64,000 nt of DNA from Paenibacillus sp. 32O-W (GCF_007679495.1 NZ_VEGP01000022.1:1-64000); one strand, 5' to 3'; positions 10,115-18,537 are shown, counted from the first letter of the stretch. Notes: generated by a model from the sequence alone, not told the origin. Numbers and translations: made by a program.

Positions 10115-10129
10115 GGAGGTCGATCGGCC

Positions 10130-10417
10130 GTGGGAGGGCTGAACGAATGGTTTTTTAACCATCCGTGGATAACTTATTTCATTATTTATGTTGCTCTTGC
10201 CTATGTTTATAATAAAGTGTTCAAGGTGCAGAAGAGGCTTCCGATTCTGAAGGAGATTCTCATTTATATTATTTTGGCCATCGGTTCGTTCATTCTCCTG
10301 CTGTTTCAGCTCGATCTGCAGCTCCCGATCATTCCCAGCCTCGCTGTCGCGGTCGGACTTATGTTTATCGTCCGAATCCGCTACTGGATAACGGATCGGC
10401 AGAAGAAACAGGAATAA
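10130..10417 (+). CDS. ylaH: YlaH-like membrane protein
   Basis: A 95-residue protein with three hydrophobic segments (about 13-28, 42-61, 65-80) and a basic C-terminus. It matches the YlaH-like family in length, topology and position directly behind typA. The start is GTG 10130, preceded by a near-perfect AAGGAGGTCG; the gap to typA is 15 bp, so the two are cotranscribed. No biochemical role is known for the family. Confidence 0.8.
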   Translation: MGGLNEWFFNHPWITYFIIYVALAYVYNKVFKVQKRLPILKEILIYIILAIGSFILLLFQLDLQLPIIPSLAVAVGLMFIVRIRYWITDRQKKQE

Positions 10418-10514
10418 GGCAGGATTAAGCTTTCCGCCGGTATCAATTGTTGAAGAAAGCAAGCTTGCGGCAGTGCCTAGGCAACATTTATCTGATTCGA
10501 AAGGGCTGACGTTA

Positions 10515-10820
10515 ATGAATTTGCGGGATGCGCTTTTCAATTGGCTGCAGATCAAAATTGTATCGGACGCCCGTCCGGAAGACGGTGCGGCTAGGAACAG
10601 TCTGGAGTTTTTCGAGAAGATCTTAACGGAAGACCATCATTTGACCCGGGTTGAAATGTCGTTGCTGAATGACCATACTTATCGGATACAATATACCGTT
10701 AACGGAGTGCAAGAGGAGCAGTTGGCGGAACGGGAAATTGCCGAGCAGCTGCTGGAAGATATTCAATCCAACCCTCAGTATGGCCGGCCCGAGACGTCCC
10801 GGCGCTGCGATTCTCCATAG
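10515..10820 (+). CDS. Hypothetical protein of 101 residues
   Basis: A small soluble acidic protein starting MNLRDALFNWLQIK from ATG 10515. An upstream in-frame start at 10473 has no ribosome binding site and would read through the intergenic stretch. No membrane helix, signal peptide or metal motif is visible. It lies between ylaH and the ylaJ-like lipoprotein, where B. subtilis carries ylaI, but the zinc-ribbon cysteines of YlaI are absent (only one Cys, near the end). I do not recognise the family. Confidence 0.7.
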   Translation: MNLRDALFNWLQIKIVSDARPEDGAARNSLEFFEKILTEDHHLTRVEMSLLNDHTYRIQYTVNGVQEEQLAEREIAEQLLEDIQSNPQYGRPETSRRCDSP

Positions 10821-10849
10821 TTGTCAGGTAGTACTTCTTCGTATGCATA

Positions 10850-10858
10850 TGCTATAAT
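10850..10858 (+). promoter_or_regulatory. Extended -10 promoter of a 47-codon mini-gene
   Basis: TGCTATAAT, an extended -10 element with consensus TATAAT, lies 39 bp before the short frame at 10897. No good -35 is present at 17 bp, as is common for extended -10 promoters. Confidence 0.6.
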
Positions 10859-10896
10859 AAGAATATGACATTATCGGAGGTAGGGAGGGCGAGTAT

Positions 10897-11040
10897 ATGG
10901 CTGATGCCATAACCGCTTTGCCGGAGACACAGTATGAGCAGTTTCGGAAGGACAAATTCGTGCTGCCCGAAAATTATGTTCCAAGAGCTGCAGATAAATC
11001 GAACGGACAAGATGCAGAAAGCCTAGCTGTGAGTATATAG
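10897..11040 (+). CDS. Small protein of 47 residues, unknown function
   Basis: The frame begins MADAITALPETQYEQFRK and ends SLAVSI. ATG 10897 is preceded by GGAGGTAGGGAGGGCGAGTAT, a strong ribosome binding site. A promoter lies upstream and a terminator hairpin covers the last codons and the stop. The peptide is soluble and moderately charged, without membrane helix or Cys. The unit of promoter, ribosome binding site, frame and terminator within about 200 bp argues that it is real. Family not recognised; a small regulatory RNA with a fortuitous frame is the alternative. Confidence 0.6.
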   Translation: MADAITALPETQYEQFRKDKFVLPENYVPRAADKSNGQDAESLAVSI

Positions 11041-11055
11041 CTAGGCTTTCTTGCA
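11016..11055 (+). terminator. Intrinsic terminator overlapping the mini-gene end
   Basis: AGAAAGCCTAGCT at 11016-11028 pairs perfectly over 13 bp with AGCTAGGCTTTCT at 11039-11051. The downstream tract TGCATTTAT is only moderately U-rich. The left arm lies in the coding sequence and the stop codon is at the base of the loop. Confidence 0.65.
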
Positions 11056-11147
11056 TTTATACTGCCTGGGGTAGTGGAGCCGCTTGAAAAGGGTTGTATA
11101 AATCTCCTCATTCCTCCATATATTGCTTTACTAAATAATTTGAGTCT

Positions 11148-11678
11148 CTACTGTTGATTTTTCTGTTGAGGAGGAGGACTATCGGCCGGAGTTATATCTT
11201 GCGGCACCTGCGGCATAATTCTCCCGATAATATCGCCAAGCTCTTCAGCGAAACCGGCCATCGGGCGGCCTTTCTGGATATCTTCGCGCATTTCCCGGAT
11301 TCGTTGTCCCATATCGAGATCTGCCGTAACCAGTGCATTCACACCGTACTTGTCCTTTCTCAACGCTTCGGCGGCCGAATATTTGATGGAGTCGACACGC
11401 GCGCGGTCCAGATCTGGCTTAACGTTAATTCCGACGATCGCCGTATTTCCCATAACGACGCATGTGGCATCCTCGACTTGTGGAATAGATTTAACGATGG
11501 TTTCCAGATGAGTAGCTATCGCATCATTGTTCATTGGCTGTTGGTCCGGGTTCGTTTGTTGGCTTTGAACCTGGTTGCCGGATGGTGCTCCTCCTCCCGA
11601 AGACGCCCCCGGTTGGCCGGCAGTCTGACAGCCCGACAGCATAACGATAACTAATGCAATAACCAAAAGCATTCTCAT
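11148..11678 (-). CDS. YhcN/YlaJ family sporulation lipoprotein
   Basis: A 176-residue lipoprotein precursor on the minus strand. The signal peptide ends in lipobox LSGC (Cys 17), followed by a Gln/Gly/Ser/Pro-rich linker and a YhcN/YlaJ-type domain at about 50-150 (TCVVMGNTAIVGINVK is typical). The family is found in spore-formers and is associated with spore membranes and germination. AGAAAGGACG precedes ATG 11678. In B. subtilis ylaJ also sits next to ylaK (phoH-like), here divergent. The Pro/Gln-rich tail is low complexity. Confidence 0.85.
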   Translation of the reverse strand: MRMLLVIALVIVMLSGCQTAGQPGASSGGGAPSGNQVQSQQTNPDQQPMNNDAIATHLETIVKSIPQVEDATCVVMGNTAIVGINVKPDLDRARVDSIKYSAAEALRKDKYGVNALVTADLDMGQRIREMREDIQKGRPMAGFAEELGDIIGRIMPQVPQDITPADSPPPQQKNQQ

Positions 11679-11783
11679 GACATGATCGTCCTTTCTTCTA
11701 AAATCAAGCTACCGATAGTTTGTCCTTACAGTTTTTTTCTTATGTATTCCGCTCGATTAACCGATAACGTGGAGGGATTCCTT

Positions 11784-13115
11784 ATGAAAAAAATTTATGT
11801 ACTGGACACCAATGTGCTGTTACAGGATCCTAACGCCGTATTTGCCTTCCAGGATAATGAAGTGATCATTCCCGCAACCGTGTTGGAAGAAATTGACTCT
11901 AAGAAGAGGCTTGCGGATGAGATCGGTCGGAATGCCCGCTACGTATCCCGTTTGCTCGATGGATTCCGAAGCCAGGGCAGACTTCACGATGGGGTCACAT
12001 TGGAGAACGGTGGAAGCTTGAAGGTAGAATTGAACCATCGAAGCTTCCTCAAGATGCAGGATGTCTTTGGAGAAATGACGAACGATAACCGGATTCTCGC
12101 CGTGGCCATGAATTATTGGACGGAAGAGCAAAGCAAGCCCAATCCCAGACCGGTTATCCTTGTCAGCAAAGATTCGCTTGTCCGAATCAAGGCGGATGTT
12201 CTCGGGTTAATGGCGGAAGATTATTTATCGGATCGGGTAGTCAGCTTATCGGAAATGTATACCGGATGGGTCACCCTGAAGGTTCACCCGTCTATAATCG
12301 ATGAGTTTTATTCTTTCAGAAAGTTAAATTTAAGCAGTTTGCCGGCATCCTTGACTCTGCTTCCTAATGAATTTGTTATCCTCAAGGATGAGATGGGCAC
12401 GGCGAAATCGGCCCTTCTGAAGGTGAGTGCGGACGGCAGAAGGCTGGAGTCGCTGCATTTGAGCAATGACCCGGTATGGGGAATTACGGCCCGCAATGCC
12501 CAGCAGAGAATGGCTCTGGAATTGCTGCTGAATGACGATATCCCGCTAGTTACATTAACCGGTAGAGCGGGGACGGGGAAGACTCTTCTGACTTTGGCGG
12601 CGGGACTGCTTAAAACAGAAGACGAGAACCAATATAAGAAGCTGTTAATTGCCAGACCGGTCGTCCCGATGGGGAAAGACATCGGTTATTTGCCGGGAGA
12701 GAAGGAAGAGAAGCTCCGTCCGTGGATGCAGCCGATCTACGATAATCTGGAATACCTGTTCGATACGAAGAAAACGGGAGACATTGATAAAATACTGGCC
12801 GGGATGGGCAGCATTCAAGTAGAAGCTCTGACGTATATCCGCGGCCGTTCCATTCCGGGACAATTCATCATTATCGATGAAGCGCAAAATTTATCACGCC
12901 ATGAAGTGAAGACTATTGTCTCCCGCGTCGGGGAGGGCAGCAAAATCGTACTGCTGGGTGATCCGGAGCAAATCGATCATCCGTATCTCGATTCTTCCAG
13001 CAACGGGCTCACTTATGTTGTCGAAAGGTTTAAACAGGAGGCTATAAGCGGACATATTACTTTGCAAAGAGGGGAAAGATCGCGGTTGGCGCAGCTGGCG
13101 GCCGATCTGTTATAG
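11784..13115 (+). CDS. PhoH-like protein with PIN nuclease domain (YlaK type)
   Basis: A 443-residue two-domain protein. The N-terminal PIN domain begins YVLDTNVLLQDP with the first acidic metal ligand at Asp7. The C-terminal PhoH ATPase has Walker A (GRAGTGKT) near residue 260 and Walker B (FIIIDEAQNL) near 365. Such PIN-PhoH fusions are linked to RNA unwinding and cleavage. ATG 11784 has GGAGGGATTCCTT before it; the in-frame ATG at 11682 lies in the divergent promoter region and lacks a ribosome binding site. Confidence 0.93.
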   Translation: MKKIYVLDTNVLLQDPNAVFAFQDNEVIIPATVLEEIDSKKRLADEIGRNARYVSRLLDGFRSQGRLHDGVTLENGGSLKVELNHRSFLKMQDVFGEMTNDNRILAVAMNYWTEEQSKPNPRPVILVSKDSLVRIKADVLGLMAEDYLSDRVVSLSEMYTGWVTLKVHPSIIDEFYSFRKLNLSSLPASLTLLPNEFVILKDEMGTAKSALLKVSADGRRLESLHLSNDPVWGITARNAQQRMALELLLNDDIPLVTLTGRAGTGKTLLTLAAGLLKTEDENQYKKLLIARPVVPMGKDIGYLPGEKEEKLRPWMQPIYDNLEYLFDTKKTGDIDKILAGMGSIQVEALTYIRGRSIPGQFIIIDEAQNLSRHEVKTIVSRVGEGSKIVLLGDPEQIDHPYLDSSSNGLTYVVERFKQEAISGHITLQRGERSRLAQLAADLL

Positions 13116-13153
13116 GCGGCTGTCGCGGCTTTTCAACTTGGCGTTATAGCATA

Positions 13154-13197
13154 GGGCCGGATCTTAAGGAAAGCTCCTTAGGTCCGGTTCCTTTTTC
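13154..13197 (+). terminator. Intrinsic terminator of phoH
   Basis: CCGGATCTTAAGGA at 13157-13170 pairs with TCCTTAGGTCCGG at 13175-13187 with one bulge and one GU pair, followed by TTCCTTTTT. Confidence 0.8.
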
Positions 13198-13235
13198 TAT
13201 TCCCCCAAAAATAGGAGGAATCGCGACGTTTTTTT

Positions 13236-13244
13236 TGCTATGAT
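13236..13244 (+). promoter_or_regulatory. Possible extended -10 element before the solute-binding gene
   Basis: TGCTATGAT (extended -10) follows a run of eight T residues, about 105 bp before the GTG start at 13349. No clear -35 is seen. Confidence 0.4.
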
Positions 13245-13348
13245 AGAAAAATAAAGAAATACAACACTGGAATGGATTCTCCGCAATGGGTATGGAGGCA
13301 CCCGCGCTGCTAGCCTCGTATGAAACAGGAGTAAGGAGAGTTTTGGAT

Positions 13349-14656
13349 GTGACTAGGAAAAAGAGCTTGATCGTACTGTTTATTATTCTTGGATTATCAA
13401 TACTGCTTATTTCGAGAGTTATGGGCCCGGGCGGAAGTCCCAAGGCCGGATCGGTCTCGGGCAAAGACCTGTTTGCCAAAAATGCGGACGGGCTCTCCGA
13501 CAGCGAGGAACAGATTATACATTTCGCCGTTTCTCTGAAACCGGAAGAGTATGCAGCATTGGAAAAATGGGTGGGCGACTATTCGGCACACGGAGTGAAG
13601 GTGGAATTGACCAACCTGCCCCTGGAGGAAGCTTACGACGTATTGAAGCAGGCCTCCCAATTGGGAGAAGCACCGGACATCATGCTTCTGAATAACGCTT
13701 GGGTCAACGAGTTTGCTGCTCTAGGTTATCTGAAGCCTGTTGACGAGCTGTTGGACAGCGACCCGCAAGCCCAGAGATTGTCCGCCGTCATGAATCAGGT
13801 GAAGTGGAACGGCTATATCTGGGGAATTCCGAAGGATGTAGATCCTTATATTCTTGCCTGGAACAAGCAGAAGGCTGAAGAAATACAAGCGGAAGAACCG
13901 CCCCAAACTGCGGAGGAACTGTTGCAATGGAACTCCCAATTTATGAATCCCGACGAGAAAAAATACGGGGTTTATTATCATCCGGGAGATCCCTATGCGC
14001 TTCTTTCGTTGCTGTCCGCTCTCGGGGTACCGTCCATAGACGGAGTCAACCCGCTGGCCAAGCTGGACGATCCGGAGACATTGAAGGCGCTGGAAACCTT
14101 CTTTAACCCCCGGAATGCAAGCTGGGATGCGAATCTGCTGCAGATGAATTTCCCGCTCCCGTCCAAAGATTGGGATCCGTGGAAGCAGTTGACCGAAGGG
14201 AATCTTGCGGCCATGATTACAACGGTATCGGATTTCAAGCGGAATGAGAATGATCAAATAGCTTTAAGCGCTTTGCCGATGGTGGCGGAGGGAGAGAGAC
14301 AGACGGGAACATGGCTGAAGGGAAGAAGCTACGCCGTTTCATCCCGGCCCGGGAACGAGGCTGCCGTTAATGATTTGCTGAGGGAGCTGACTTCTCTCAA
14401 CACGGAAATGAAGCTGTGGGGGGAAGCTAAGGTGCTCCCGGCTCATGTAGCGGCTTATTCCACTCCGGAATTAAGGAATGATCCGTCATACCGCTCCTAT
14501 ACCTGGTTGCTGGAGCAGGGTAATCTGCTGCCGGTACAAATCGACTCCGCCAAGCGGCTCAATGCCCTGGCTGCCGAAATGGGAATGATGTACCGGGGAG
14601 AGCAGCCCTTGAGCGAGTTCGCGGCCAAGGCGGCAGCCCTGTGGAAGGACGAGTAA
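13349..14656 (+). CDS. Extracellular solute-binding protein, family 1 type
   Basis: A 435-residue secreted or membrane-anchored protein. The N-terminus has basic residues and a hydrophobic helix (about 6-20) but no lipobox cysteine, unlike most Gram-positive binding proteins. The body shows features of family 1 sugar or oligosaccharide binding proteins (APDIMLLNNAWVNEFAALGY; WGIPKDVDPYILAWNK). GTG 13349 follows GTAAGGAGAG with good spacing; an ATG at 13286 is possible but lacks a ribosome binding site. No permease or ATPase genes lie beside it, so the ligand cannot be assigned. Confidence 0.8.
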   Translation: MTRKKSLIVLFIILGLSILLISRVMGPGGSPKAGSVSGKDLFAKNADGLSDSEEQIIHFAVSLKPEEYAALEKWVGDYSAHGVKVELTNLPLEEAYDVLKQASQLGEAPDIMLLNNAWVNEFAALGYLKPVDELLDSDPQAQRLSAVMNQVKWNGYIWGIPKDVDPYILAWNKQKAEEIQAEEPPQTAEELLQWNSQFMNPDEKKYGVYYHPGDPYALLSLLSALGVPSIDGVNPLAKLDDPETLKALETFFNPRNASWDANLLQMNFPLPSKDWDPWKQLTEGNLAAMITTVSDFKRNENDQIALSALPMVAEGERQTGTWLKGRSYAVSSRPGNEAAVNDLLRELTSLNTEMKLWGEAKVLPAHVAAYSTPELRNDPSYRSYTWLLEQGNLLPVQIDSAKRLNALAAEMGMMYRGEQPLSEFAAKAAALWKDE

Positions 14657-14711
14657 CCGCTCTGGGAATAGGCCGTTTGTTCCAAACGGCAGCTGCGAAA
14701 TATATAAACAA

Positions 14712-14740
14712 AAAGCTGAAGCTAATTAAGCTTCAGCTTT
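14712..14740 (-). terminator. Bidirectional terminator between convergent genes
   Basis: AAAGCTGAAGCT at 14712-14723 pairs with AGCTTCAGCTTT at 14729-14740. On the minus strand it is followed by TTTTTGTTTATATA, making it the terminator of the coiled-coil gene, whose last codons it overlaps. On the plus strand it is followed by AATTTT and may also stop the solute-binding gene. Confidence 0.8.
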
Positions 14741-15804
14741 AATTTTAGGGTGAACATTCCCTTGTCTGTCGTCACTTCCGAGGCGTGAATGAAGGGAACG
14801 AACGTTTCCGGGGAAAAGCCGAGAGGAAATTCTTCCTCCAATGCCCGGTTGGTGGTGTCCGGAAGCACAAACCCGTTAAAGGTTAATTGTTCAACCCGGA
14901 ATTGCAGCCTGTTCTTAGGCTTGTTCTCGATGATATATCGTCCCTGGATGGAAACCTCGACATCATCTTCCTTGCCATCCGCTGTAAATAAGCCGTCTTC
15001 GAATGAGAAATCGATGTTTTCGAACAAAGGGTTTTTCTCCCGGAAATAATCGATCAGCTCCTGATCGCTGATTTGAAAAGTAAGTCCGTTTAAATATTTA
15101 TTAGTTCCGCCATTATTAAACAAATCCGAGATGTCGTTCATTTCGTCAGCGATTGCCTGAAAATAGGTTCGGAACACCGGCAAGCCTTTTTCCTGCCAGG
15201 CGGTAGTCAGGTCAACCATTTGCTGAAACACCTCCGCTGCTTCCTCGGAAGCTGCCAATTGGTCGTCCACTTCCTGCTGTAAGGCCAGCACACGCTCTCT
15301 TTGCCGGATGAATTCCTCTTTGACCCGCTTGAGCTCGATTTCGTCTTCCTTCAATTGATCGCGGGTTCGTTTCAACTGCTGGTAGGAATCGCTGTATGCA
15401 TTTAACTTTCGTTTATCGTTCTCCAGAATCATATTTAAATATTGATAGATGGAAATGGCGTCGGAGAACGAATCGGCGTTAAACATGAGCATCCATAGAT
15501 TGTCGCGTTCCCCCATATAGTAGGCTCTTAATATTTTTCCGGCATGCTCGCGGGTCCGAACGAGACGTTCCTGTTCCGCCCCGATTTCCTTCTCCGTCTC
15601 GGTAATCCGCTTGGCGATTTCCGCTTCGCGCCCGGTCAGTCTGGCAATTTCCCGGTCGATTTCATATATGGTCAAGCTTTTCTGCAGCAATTGCTTGATT
15701 TCATCGAGTGAAGGCTCGGACTCCGCGAGCAGGAAAGGGGGGCCGGACAAACAGAGAATGAGACAGATGCCTACCAGCAGGGAATTGCGAATAAGCTTGG
15801 CCAT
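14722..15804 (-). CDS. Secreted PcsB/CwlO-like coiled-coil protein without catalytic domain
   Basis: A 360-residue exported protein. The signal peptide (about 1-28, ending LLAESEP) is followed by a long coiled coil (about 35-195) with the segment ILRAYYMGERDNLWMLMF that is typical of PcsB/CwlO N-terminal coiled coils, which regulate murein hydrolases at the division site. No NlpC/P60, CHAP or M23 domain follows. Residues 230-360 form a beta-rich domain I do not recognise. ATG 15804 follows AAGGGGAATGTC; an ATG five codons upstream (15819) is an alternative. Likely a regulator or scaffold outside the membrane (inference). Confidence 0.75.
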   Translation of the reverse strand: MAKLIRNSLLVGICLILCLSGPPFLLAESEPSLDEIKQLLQKSLTIYEIDREIARLTGREAEIAKRITETEKEIGAEQERLVRTREHAGKILRAYYMGERDNLWMLMFNADSFSDAISIYQYLNMILENDKRKLNAYSDSYQQLKRTRDQLKEDEIELKRVKEEFIRQRERVLALQQEVDDQLAASEEAAEVFQQMVDLTTAWQEKGLPVFRTYFQAIADEMNDISDLFNNGGTNKYLNGLTFQISDQELIDYFREKNPLFENIDFSFEDGLFTADGKEDDVEVSIQGRYIIENKPKNRLQFRVEQLTFNGFVLPDTTNRALEEEFPLGFSPETFVPFIHASEVTTDKGMFTLKLKLKLN

Positions 15805-15866
15805 GACATTCCCCTTCATTTTACTTGTACTCTCTCTATTTTATAAAAATAGATGTTAAATGATGC

Positions 15867-15908
15867 CAAAAAACTTCCCGCCGCAGAAAGTTTAAGAGCC
15901 GCGGCGGG
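15867..15908 (-). terminator. Intrinsic terminator of the minus-strand lipoprotein gene
   Basis: CCCGCCGC at 15877-15884 pairs with GCGGCGGG at 15901-15908. Read on the minus strand it is followed by AAGTTTTTTGG. Confidence 0.8.
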
Positions 15909-15921
15909 ATGCCTCCGTTCC

Positions 15922-16872
15922 TTATTTGGAGCTGTTCATCATTAATTTCAGAACCTCAGTTAACGGTCTGGTCTTCTCCGGAATTTCTTTCGTGAAGACC
16001 GGGGCTTCGTTAATCCGGTCGTAAGCTTGCCTTACATGGATAAGACGTACCGGATCTTCCTGTCCCATTCCTAATTCCGTATGGATCGTCAGCTCCCGGA
16101 TAAATCCGTCATTGTCCACGGCTACGGAGAGCTTGCCCAATCCCAATTTAATTTCACCCGCCGCTTGTTTCCAAACGGCCGCCTGTTCCTCGGCTAGCAA
16201 GCCGTTTTCCTTCAAATCATCAATGATTAAAGGCCATTGTTCCTTTAAGGCTTCGGTCATCGCTTGAGAATTGTCCTCTGTTATGTTCACTTCAATTACG
16301 GTGTGCCCATTTGCATTCGGTTGATCCGCCTTGGCGAACCATTTTTCGTCAAGGGCTGCAAACAAGCGGGTAGACAACTGGGACGCTATATTCATAACGT
16401 TATGCAGCCGTTCCGGTGATAGCTTGCCGGTTCCTCCCGACATTTCGGACAATGCGTCCAAATCGAGGGAAAAGTATTCATCCTTGGGGTTGATCAATGG
16501 TATATTAACATAAATATGATTCTCGTTAAGAATCAGCGGAAGGGTCATCACGGCAGACGAATCAGCCGACGCAAGCTCCAGCTCCGATTCCAGACGAAGA
16601 GGATTAACAGAGGCAATGCCCGACCAGCTCCATTTTCCATTAGTCACTAATTGGGCGAGAGATTGCGAGACGGGACTGCTCTGACCGCTGTCTTCCGGCT
16701 CTCCCCACTTTATTCTTGCTTCTCCGGCGAAGGAATAGCTGTTGATTTCCTTCTGTTTTTCCAAGGCGCTGATTACTTGTTCTTTCCACTTCGCATTAGA
16801 TGCTCCGCATCCGCTGAGCACCAACAGCAAGGATAACAATGCCGCGAACGGAATCCATTTGGTTAATCGCAA
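15922..16872 (-). CDS. Lipoprotein of unknown function
   Basis: A 316-residue lipoprotein precursor with lipobox LSGC (Cys 22) after a clear signal peptide. The mature part alternates strands and helices (INSYSFAGEARIKWG; WSWSGIASVNPLRLESELEL) in a way reminiscent of LolA-like or DUF6612-like lipoproteins of Firmicutes that sit on the outer face of the membrane. AGGAGAGACC precedes ATG 16872. It has its own promoter and terminator, so it is monocistronic. Function unknown. Confidence 0.75.
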   Translation of the reverse strand: MRLTKWIPFAALLSLLLVLSGCGASNAKWKEQVISALEKQKEINSYSFAGEARIKWGEPEDSGQSSPVSQSLAQLVTNGKWSWSGIASVNPLRLESELELASADSSAVMTLPLILNENHIYVNIPLINPKDEYFSLDLDALSEMSGGTGKLSPERLHNVMNIASQLSTRLFAALDEKWFAKADQPNANGHTVIEVNITEDNSQAMTEALKEQWPLIIDDLKENGLLAEEQAAVWKQAAGEIKLGLGKLSVAVDNDGFIRELTIHTELGMGQEDPVRLIHVRQAYDRINEAPVFTKEIPEKTRPLTEVLKLMMNSSK

Positions 16873-16905
16873 ATAAGGTCTCTCCTTTGTCTAAAATCTT
16901 TTACC

Positions 16906-16934
16906 ATTATACCGTTTATATTTAAACTTGTCTT
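16906..16934 (-). promoter_or_regulatory. Sigma-A type promoter of the lipoprotein gene
   Basis: On the minus strand AAGACA and TATAAT are separated by 17 bp. The -10 lies 34 bp before the start codon. Confidence 0.65.
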
Positions 16935-16982
16935 TACGAATCATGGGAAGCAAGCACTTTTGGGAAGGGGACATATTGAAAC

Positions 16983-18086
16983 ATGCAGCAAGGAAAAAAG
17001 CCATTAATCGACTGGATTCGCCGCCGCCTGGAGGCCAGTCCGGAGAAAGCGGCAACGTTCCGGGATTTCATGGAGTGGTGCCTCTATCAGCCTGATTACG
17101 GTTACTATATGAGTGAGAAGAGTAAAGTGGGCAGAGACGGAGATTATTATACAAGCGCTGCTATAGGCGGAGTAATGGGCATCATGGTCGCCCGGTTGAT
17201 GCTCAAGCTGTCCGAATCGTGGAGAGGCGGGCGGATAGTCTGGGTGGAATGGGGAGGAGGGACCGGACAGTTGGCCAAACAGATATTGGACGAGGTCCGT
17301 TCCTCGGACCCCGAAATATATGAGCGGCTGACCTATTTTGTGATTGAAAAAAGCCCGTTTCATCTGCAGCGCCAACGGGAAACGCTGCTTGACCACCAGC
17401 AGGCGGTATGTTTTATAGACGAGGAATTATGGGAGAAAGAGGGCAGCCGGCGGACGGTCATTTTTTCCAATGAGCTGCTGGATGCCTTTCCGGTTCATCG
17501 TGTCCAATGGTCCGAGGGCAGGCTGAAGGAGCAACGGGTTTACTGGAACGAAGAGGAGGGCCGTTTTGCGAGCCGTTGGACGCCTGCGGAAGATAAGAGG
17601 CTTGAGCGCTATTTGGAACGGAACCAAATCACTTTAACGGAAGGACAGACGGCGGAAATTAACTTGTCGGCAGAGGAATGGATCGGCCGCCAGGCCGCCC
17701 GGTTGGAGGAAGGGAGTCTGGTGACGGTGGATTACGGGGATGTGGCGGAAGAGCTTTATTCCCAACACCGGATGAACGGCACCCTGATGTGCTACCGGGA
17801 TCACCTCGCGGGGGATTACCCTCTGGAACATATCGGGGAGCAGGATATGACCTCGCATGTCGATTTCTCGGCCTGCATCCGTGCCGGTCAGGAATCGGGG
17901 ATCCGGGAGTGGAGTCTGATGACGCAGAAGCAGTTTCTGGTCGAGCAGGGAATTTTCAGCCTGCTTCAGAATCATTCCGGCAGTGATCCGTTCAGTCCGG
18001 AAGCGAGACGTAACCGGGCCGTTCGCCAGCTTCTGATAAGCGATGGGATGAGCGAGCTGTTTAAAGTGCTGGTGCAAACCAAATAA
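16983..18086 (+). CDS. SAM-dependent methyltransferase, MidA/NDUFAF7 family
   Basis: A 367-residue class I methyltransferase of the MidA/NDUFAF7 (DUF185) family. Diagnostic features are FMEWCLYQPDYGYYM near residues 24-38, the SAM-binding glycine motif EWGGGTGQLAK near 89-99, and FSNELLDAFPVHRV near 160-173. The mitochondrial member methylates an arginine of complex I; bacterial substrates are mostly unknown. ATG 16983 is preceded by AAGGGGAC. It is transcribed divergently from the lipoprotein gene. Confidence 0.9.
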   Translation: MQQGKKPLIDWIRRRLEASPEKAATFRDFMEWCLYQPDYGYYMSEKSKVGRDGDYYTSAAIGGVMGIMVARLMLKLSESWRGGRIVWVEWGGGTGQLAKQILDEVRSSDPEIYERLTYFVIEKSPFHLQRQRETLLDHQQAVCFIDEELWEKEGSRRTVIFSNELLDAFPVHRVQWSEGRLKEQRVYWNEEEGRFASRWTPAEDKRLERYLERNQITLTEGQTAEINLSAEEWIGRQAARLEEGSLVTVDYGDVAEELYSQHRMNGTLMCYRDHLAGDYPLEHIGEQDMTSHVDFSACIRAGQESGIREWSLMTQKQFLVEQGIFSLLQNHSGSDPFSPEARRNRAVRQLLISDGMSELFKVLVQTK

Positions 18087-18207
18087 CTAAACGAATAGAT
18101 AAGGGGACTTTGCGGCGTATTTTGTCTGCTTAGTCATTGGATTGGCGACTTATTCTACTTCGGTCAAAGCTCCAAGAAATGGCTTCGGAAAATCATTAAT
18201 ACATATG

Positions 18208-18236
18208 AAAAAAAGGCGGCCGATAACGGTCGCCTT
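18208..18236 (-). terminator. Intrinsic terminator of the DUF2626 gene
   Basis: AAGGCGGCCG at 18213-18222 pairs with CGGTCGCCTT at 18227-18236. On the minus strand a run of seven T follows. The preceding 120 bp (18087-18207) hold no gene. Confidence 0.85.
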
Positions 18237-18261
18237 CTGTGGTTTAATGTCAATATTCGCT

Positions 18262-18492
18262 TTACAGCTCCATCCGGAAGAAGGACCAATACGTAAAGCC
18301 GGTAAAAGAGATGAGCATGTACCCCCAAAACATAAGTATGTAGGTACGCTCGGAAAGATTCATGTAGCCCAATAATACGAATAATGCGGTTTGGAAAAAG
18401 AAAATCAAAGCCATCGGTACCATGTCGCCGGCCAAAGCCATTAGTCCGATTGCGAGTGTCCAAAAGCCAAGAACGCGATACATGCGTGCCAT
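18262..18492 (-). CDS. DUF2626 small membrane protein
   Basis: A 76-residue protein with three hydrophobic segments and the pattern MARMYRVLGFW, IFFFQTALFVLLGY and LSERTYILMFWGY, which is characteristic of DUF2626 of Bacillales. GGAGGATGTCAGG precedes the start at 18492, so I chose this start over the upstream in-frame ATG at 18684. It has its own promoter and terminator. No function is established for the family. Confidence 0.88.
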   Translation of the reverse strand: MARMYRVLGFWTLAIGLMALAGDMVPMALIFFFQTALFVLLGYMNLSERTYILMFWGYMLISFTGFTYWSFFRMEL

Positions 18493-18537
18493 CCTGACAT
18501 CCTCCTCTCTAATGCAACGTTCATTATCACTCACTTC

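Noticed and set aside
11154-11654. Plus-strand frame of 166 codons opposite the YlaJ-type lipoprotein gene
   Set aside because: The minus-strand product has a signal peptide, lipobox and family pattern; the plus-strand frame has none.
13144-13479. Minus-strand frame of 111 codons across the phoH terminator
   Set aside because: It covers a terminator and the start of the solute-binding gene and has no motif of its own.
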